A stretch of DNA of 64,000 bases from Sandaracinobacteroides sp041909755 (lineage in GTDB: Bacteria; Pseudomonadota; Alphaproteobacteria; Sphingomonadales; Sphingomonadaceae). A program made the position numbers and the translations under genes. The stretch is from positions 26,420-90,419 of the forward strand of contig NZ_JAYRCW010000001.1 in the NCBI RefSeq assembly GCF_041909755.1, read 5' to 3'. The notes below the pieces were generated by a model, which was not told the origin of the DNA, made no database searches, and saw nothing but the letters and a program-made list of their open reading frames with translations. Of this stretch, positions 60,322 to 64,000 are shown piece by piece (the first letter of the stretch is position 1; each line of letters starts with the position of its first letter).

Positions 60322-60493
60322 TCTGATTTCCAATCCCTTGAGCGCGGTTCCTTATATTCCGCGATAGGGAGTATTGACCGTCAGGCCCGGCCTGTCGCCC
60401 CCGTTGTCGACGATCCGGGCAAAGTTGGAGGCGAGTGACGCAGCGTGTCGACGAAGCGAGCCGGCTGCGCCGACGAGTTGTTAACCATGTTCG
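60322..60493. other. Intergenic gap between the small exported protein and the Nudix gene
   Basis: About 170 bp lying downstream of the Nudix gene and upstream of the small exported protein gene. It must hold the promoter of the latter (AT-rich around 60325-60375). I see no further structure. Confidence 0.4.
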
Positions 60494-61117
60494 TCAGATC
60501 GCCGATTCGGGGCTCTGCCGAGTCCATCGCCAGAAGGGGCGGGCGGCCGGGCGGCCCTGGATATGCTGTTCCACCACGTCCAGCACCGCGCGGGTGACGG
60601 TGGGCAGGTCGAGCTCCCGGCATTCCCTGAGGTCGAACCAGGCGACTTCGCCCAGTTCCCGGCTGTCCGACGGGTCGAGCGACTGGAGCTGTTCGGCATC
60701 CGCCATCAGGAAGCGGGCGTCGAACCGCTTGTGGCGGGCGGGCGGCGTGATGGCGCGGGCGATATAGCTGAGGCCGGAGAGATCCGCTTCCAGACGGCCA
60801 TCGAGGCGGCCGATGACGAGACCGGTTTCCTCGTAGGTTTCCCGAACGGCCGTGCGGGCCAGGGCGCGGGCAAGGCGGGCGCCATCCTGCCGTTGCAGGC
60901 GCCGCGTGGCGGCCAGATCGGCCGCAACGTCCGGGGCGAGATCCCTGAGGATGGGGGCGCGATAATCGGACCGGTCGATGCGGCCGCCGGGGAACACCCA
61001 TTTGTCTGGCATGAAATCATGGCCGCCCGATCTGCGGCCCATCAGGATGCGCGGGGAAGAGCCGTCGCGGCGGACAAGGATGAGGGTCGCGGCGTCACGG
61101 GGTCGGGCTATGGCCAT
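60494..61117 (-). CDS. Nudix hydrolase
   Basis: A 207-residue Nudix-fold protein. The Nudix box is split by an insertion: FPGGRID, about 40 residues, then ARTAVRETYEETGLVIG with the catalytic REx2EE core. The C-terminus contains GEVAWFDLRECRELDLPTVTR. Members of this longer group hydrolyse CoA-type or diphosphate substrates; the substrate here is not determined. Single gene, divergent from the small membrane protein. Confidence 0.88.
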   Translation of the reverse strand: MAIARPRDAATLILVRRDGSSPRILMGRRSGGHDFMPDKWVFPGGRIDRSDYRAPILRDLAPDVAADLAATRRLQRQDGARLARALARTAVRETYEETGLVIGRLDGRLEADLSGLSYIARAITPPARHKRFDARFLMADAEQLQSLDPSDSRELGEVAWFDLRECRELDLPTVTRAVLDVVEQHIQGRPAARPFWRWTRQSPESAI

Positions 61118-61345
61118 GCCTTATCGGTGGCGCGGCGCGCGGTCGCGGCCAAGCTGCGGGAAAAGAGGAGTAGGCGGGCGCGCGCCGAAGATCGAAGGAC
61201 AAGTTGCTGATTTCTCAGTTCAACTGGCAGCATGAAATATGACAATATTGTATATCATCATGAAGTTGCGTGGAAATCTTCACGTCACTTGACAATTTTT
61301 GGCCTGTGGATAACTTCTGCCCCAACTGAAGCCTAGGAGGACTTC
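61118..61345. promoter_or_regulatory. Divergent promoter region between Nudix gene and small membrane protein
   Basis: A 228-bp gap that is AT-rich from about 61200. It holds a 10-bp palindrome ACAATATTGT (61242-61251) and a promoter-like TTGACA (61289-61294) with TAACTT 16 bp later (61311-61316), followed by a strong AGGAGG ribosome-binding site for the small gene at 61346. Confidence 0.55.
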
Positions 61346-61459
61346 ATGGCCATGACGGACGACAAACGCCCGCACAAATCCGGCTGGAAGGTGCTGCTTT
61401 CCGGCGTGCTGACCGGCTATCTGCTGCTGATGGGCGTGTATTTCATCTTCCTGCGATGA
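61346..61459 (+). CDS. 37-residue single-pass membrane protein
   Basis: A short gene with an excellent AGGAGG five bases before the ATG. The protein begins MAMTDDKRPHKSGWK, a charged cytoplasmic-looking segment, and continues as one hydrophobic helix (VLLSGVLTGYLLLMGVYF) to the terminal IFLR. A promoter-like TTGACA/TAACTT pair lies 30-57 bp upstream. It precedes the RNase D-like gene by 71 bp on the same strand. No family recognised; a regulator or stabiliser of a membrane complex is possible. Confidence 0.75.
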   Translation: MAMTDDKRPHKSGWKVLLSGVLTGYLLLMGVYFIFLR

Positions 61460-61530
61460 TCCGTCCGGTGGGGCGGGGTTGCTCCACCAGCTCCATTGCC
61501 CGGCATCGGCCGAACGCCTATGGCGAAGCG

Positions 61531-62142
61531 ATGGCGATATTTTTCCACGAAGGCGACCTGCCCGGCGACCCCTTTGCGCCCGGCCCGATCGCGGTCGACA
61601 CCGAGACGATGGGTCTGAACCCGCATCGCGACCGCCTTTGCCTCGTCCAGCTGTCGGACGGGCAGGGGGATGAACATCTGGTGCGCTTGTCCGGCGACTA
61701 TTCCGCGCCGAACCTGCGGCGGATTCTGGCCGATCCGGCACGGCTGAAGCTTTATCATTTCGCGCGCTTCGATCTTGCGGTGATCCGCCGCTACCTCGAT
61801 GTCGTCGCGGCTCCGGTTTACTGCACGAAAACGGCGAGCCGCCTGATCCGCACCTATACCGACCGCCATGGCCTGAAGGACCTGGTGCGGGAACTGCTGG
61901 GGGCCGAAATCTCGAAGCAGCAGCAATCCAGTGACTGGGGTGCGGCCGTGCTGAGCGACGCGCAGAAGGACTATGCGGCATCAGACGTGCGCTTCCTGCA
62001 CCGGATGAAGCCCATCCTGGACGAACGGCTTGCGCGCGAAGGGCGAACGGCGCTGGCGCAGGCCTGCTTCGATTTCCTGCCGCACAGGGCCGATCTGGAC
62101 CTTCAGGGCTGGCCCGAAATCGACATCTTCGCGCATGTCTGA
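61531..62142 (+). CDS. RNase D-like 3'-5' exonuclease
   Basis: A 203-residue DEDDy exonuclease covering only the catalytic domain: AVDTETMGLN (first Asp/Glu), YHFARFDLAVI (second Asp) and the DYAASDV block (Tyr and last Asp). It lacks the HRDC domains of full RNase D, as do many alphaproteobacterial homologues. ATG 61531 gives the family N-terminus; an in-frame ATG at 61456 adds 25 unlike residues. lptC starts eight bases before its stop. Confidence 0.9.
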   Translation: MAIFFHEGDLPGDPFAPGPIAVDTETMGLNPHRDRLCLVQLSDGQGDEHLVRLSGDYSAPNLRRILADPARLKLYHFARFDLAVIRRYLDVVAAPVYCTKTASRLIRTYTDRHGLKDLVRELLGAEISKQQQSSDWGAAVLSDAQKDYAASDVRFLHRMKPILDERLAREGRTALAQACFDFLPHRADLDLQGWPEIDIFAHV

Positions 62143-62776
62143 ACTGGCGGATCGCCAGCGGGAAGCGCGGCGGCGATCCATGCTGCCGGGCGGGCCGCGC
62201 GATGCGCTGGTTTCTGCGGCGAAATGGGTGCTGCCCGCTGCATCGCTGGCGCTGGCGGCCGTGCTGATCGTGCTGCCCATGCTGGCCACGCAGGAATTCA
62301 GCTTCCTTCTTTCGAAGGACAGCGCGGCAAGGGCCGGCGAACGGATGCGGATGGAAGAGGCGACCTACCGCGGCGAAACCGCGCGCGGCGAGCCATTCGA
62401 GATCATTGCCCGGTCCGGCGTGCAGAAGACGAGCGCGGTTCCGGTGGTCGTCCTCTCCGGCCTGTCTGCCCGGATCGAGCAGGCGCAGGGGCCGGCGACG
62501 GTGACGGCGCCTTCGGGCGAATTCTTCATCGAGCAGAACCGGTTGCTGGTGCGCGGGCCGGTGACGGCGCGGTCCGCATCGGGCTATAGCCTGGACGGCA
62601 ACACGATCCTTGTCGATATCAATGAAAACCGGGTGACGACGAGCGACCCCGTATCGGGCACCCTTCCCATGGGCCAGTTCAGCGCGAACGCCTTCACTGC
62701 GGACATCCAGGGCCGCAAGGTGAGCATGGCGGGCGGCGTGAAGCTGCGCATCACCCCCAACCGGACAGTCGGATGA
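62135..62776 (+). CDS. lptC: LPS export protein LptC
   Basis: Bitopic inner-membrane component of the Lpt bridge that receives LPS from LptBFG and passes it to LptA. The 213 residues have a cytoplasmic basic N-terminus, one membrane helix (WVLPAASLALAAVLIVLPML), and the periplasmic beta-jellyroll with ATYRGETARGEPFEI and NRVTTSDPVSGTLP. ATG 62135 overlaps the exonuclease gene by eight bases; ATGA overlap with lptA. Confidence 0.9.
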   Translation: MSELADRQREARRRSMLPGGPRDALVSAAKWVLPAASLALAAVLIVLPMLATQEFSFLLSKDSAARAGERMRMEEATYRGETARGEPFEIIARSGVQKTSAVPVVVLSGLSARIEQAQGPATVTAPSGEFFIEQNRLLVRGPVTARSASGYSLDGNTILVDINENRVTTSDPVSGTLPMGQFSANAFTADIQGRKVSMAGGVKLRITPNRTVG

Positions 62777-63306
62777 TGAAGACCACAAAGATCCTGATCG
62801 CCATTGCGCTTGCCGCGCCGATTGGCGCCATGCCTGCCTTCGCCCAGGGCATCACCACCTCCGCGCTGCGCGGGCTGGACAGCAGGGCGCCGATCGATGT
62901 CGATGCCGACCGCATCGACGTGCTGGACCAGCAGAACCAGGCGATCTTCACCGGCAATGTGCGGGTGCGGCAGGGCAATCTGACGCTGGAGGCCGACCGG
63001 ATCAAGGTTGCCTACAGCCGCCCGGTGAAGGGCGACCCCGTGATCCAGCGGCTGGACGCGGACGGCAATGTGCGGCTGGCGACCCCCAGCGAACGCGCCA
63101 GCAGCCGCTTCGGCATCTATGACGTCAGCAAGCGCATCCTGACGCTGATCGGCAATGTGGTGCTGACGCAGGGCACGACCAAGGTGCAGGGCAACCGTCT
63201 GACGATCGACCTGGCCTCTGGCCGGTCCACGCTGGACGGCAAGACCTCGACCGGACAGGCCGGCAGCCGGGTTTCCGGCCGGTTCGCGGTGCCCGACCGG
63301 AAGTAA
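62773..63306 (+). CDS. lptA: LPS transport protein LptA (OstA-like)
   Basis: Periplasmic bridge protein of LPS transport. The 177 residues start with a signal peptide (ILIAIALAAPIGAMPAFA) and carry the OstA/LptA beta-jellyroll: PIDVDADRIDVLDQQNQAIF, GNVRVRQGNLTLEADRIKV, VLTQGTTKVQGNRLTIDLA. It ends exactly one base before the end of the convergent hydrolase gene. lptB normally follows, but is not here. Confidence 0.94.
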   Translation: MMKTTKILIAIALAAPIGAMPAFAQGITTSALRGLDSRAPIDVDADRIDVLDQQNQAIFTGNVRVRQGNLTLEADRIKVAYSRPVKGDPVIQRLDADGNVRLATPSERASSRFGIYDVSKRILTLIGNVVLTQGTTKVQGNRLTIDLASGRSTLDGKTSTGQAGSRVSGRFAVPDRK

Positions 63307-64000
63307 TCAGAAGTCGCGGGCGGCCAGCCAGCCCTTCACCGCCGTGACCGCCTTGCCGAGATGTTCGGGCTGGCGGGAATAATAATGTGTCGCGCCGGTG
63401 ATCGTCTGCATCGACTTGTCGGCGGCCGCGACGGCATCTAACAGCCGGTGCGTGTGGCTGGGCGTGCAGGCGTCATCCGCCGAGTTGCCGATGACGAGCG
63501 TGGGGACATGGCAATCGGCGGCGCAGGCCGGCCCGTCTGCGATGGACGTGTCCAGCCCCCATTGCGACAACCAGGAGCGGAGCGTGGAATAACGGCCGAG
63601 GCCGCCCGGCGCATCATTGATGAGGCGCGGATCGCCCAGATAGCAGATGCCGGGGGTGCGATCATTGGGATCGATCGCGGGATCCAGCCAGCGCGGATCG
63701 GCCATCGTGCCATGGACGACGAAGCTCTGTTCGGCGTTGGGACCGTTCGCCGCCTTGATGATGGCCAGCCGGGCCTTTGCCCATTCGGTGATGCGGCGGT
63801 TCCGGGCCTGCTGCCGGGCGCGGAATTCGGCCAGCCAGTCCGCCGGATAGGGCGCGACGGCGGGGGCGGGATCCGCATAGAGGTTCCATGCCGGGTCGCG
63901 GTTGTCGGGCGTGGTTTCGTCGGTGATGGACGGGTCGAGCCATTCGGTGAGGGTGGTGGCGCGGCTGACATGGGCGGCGAGCAGCATCATCGCGTCTGCC
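63307..64000 (-). CDS. Alpha/beta hydrolase, N-terminus outside the window
   Basis: The frame is open to base 64000, so the first part lies beyond the window. The visible 231 residues are the C-terminal part of an alpha/beta hydrolase: LVIGNSADDACTPSHTHRL carries a likely catalytic Asp and TGATHYYSRQPEHL the catalytic His. The nucleophile elbow is not visible. Substrate unknown. It ends immediately next to the convergent lptA gene. Confidence 0.78.
   Translation of the reverse strand, partial: ADAMMLLAAHVSRATTLTEWLDPSITDETTPDNRDPAWNLYADPAPAVAPYPADWLAEFRARQQARNRRITEWAKARLAIIKAANGPNAEQSFVVHGTMADPRWLDPAIDPNDRTPGICYLGDPRLINDAPGGLGRYSTLRSWLSQWGLDTSIADGPACAADCHVPTLVIGNSADDACTPSHTHRLLDAVAAADKSMQTITGATHYYSRQPEHLGKAVTAVKGWLAARDF

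Overview
The window is about 66% GC with tightly packed genes on both strands and many start/stop overlaps (ATGA, GTGA, TGATG). Gene content and order point to an alphaproteobacterium of the order Sphingomonadales: an Entner-Doudoroff operon, a pyruvate dehydrogenase operon with a lipoylated E1 beta, pckA divergent from chvI-chvG-hprK-rapZ-EIIA-HPr, hflKC-degP, a PEP-CTERM protein, and metF with a split metH. No phage, plasmid, insertion sequence or CRISPR array was seen. The sequence is a draft: a run of 10 N lies inside pmbA.

Layout. 0-4 kb: edd (5' end outside), glk, eda and ung in one overlapping run. 4.1-5.2 kb: tRNA-Cys, a paired palindromic repeat and a DUF1232 operon. 5.2-14.6 kb: dipeptide epimerase, enolase, a small protein with an LPDTG-type C-terminus, an AT-rich regulatory stretch, ftsB, and pdhA-pdhB-pdhC-lpdA-GNAT. 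14.6-19 kb (minus): carbonic anhydrase, lipoprotein hydrolase, a J-domain protein, an unknown gene and pckA. 19-23.7 kb: ChvI/ChvG with the regulatory PTS genes. 23.7-28.6 kb: yjhX, bacterioferritin, ileS-lspA-DUF3035. 28.7-35 kb: second copy of the palindromic repeat, a YjgR/HerA-like ATPase, a PEP-CTERM protein, and hflK-hflC-degP. 35-46 kb: mrp, pmbA, ubiA, a dienelactone hydrolase, a fatty acyl-AMP ligase, recX, hisC-tyrC, metX-metW and DUF3597.

46.2-49.1 kb (minus) is the most unusual part. It holds a small predicted beta-barrel protein, an M43 (pappalysin-like) metalloprotease whose C-terminal region contains 24 uninterrupted tetrapeptides of the form x-[IPAV]-K-[DE], and an ATP-grasp enzyme of the MvdC/MvdD (graspetide synthetase) type. 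Lys-Asp/Glu side-chain amides are a known graspetide product, so the repeat is a candidate substrate. That link is inference.

49.2-64 kb: a CoxE-like VWA protein, lipoproteins, an SDR, an old-yellow-enzyme family protein overlapping mlaA tail to tail, an ArsR-methyltransferase regulator leading metF-metH1-metH2, a Nudix hydrolase, a 37-residue membrane protein, an RNase D-like exonuclease, lptC-lptA, and a hydrolase cut by the window end.

As a whole the window is mainly core metabolism and envelope biogenesis. Sugar catabolism (Entner-Doudoroff, enolase, PDH, PEP carboxykinase) sits beside a phosphorelay that probably senses PEP and envelope or acid stress (ChvGI, HprK, HPr, EIIA, RapZ). Envelope maintenance genes (hflKC-degP, lspA, DUF3035, mlaA, lptCA) and methionine biosynthesis (metX, metW, metF, metH) make up most of the rest.
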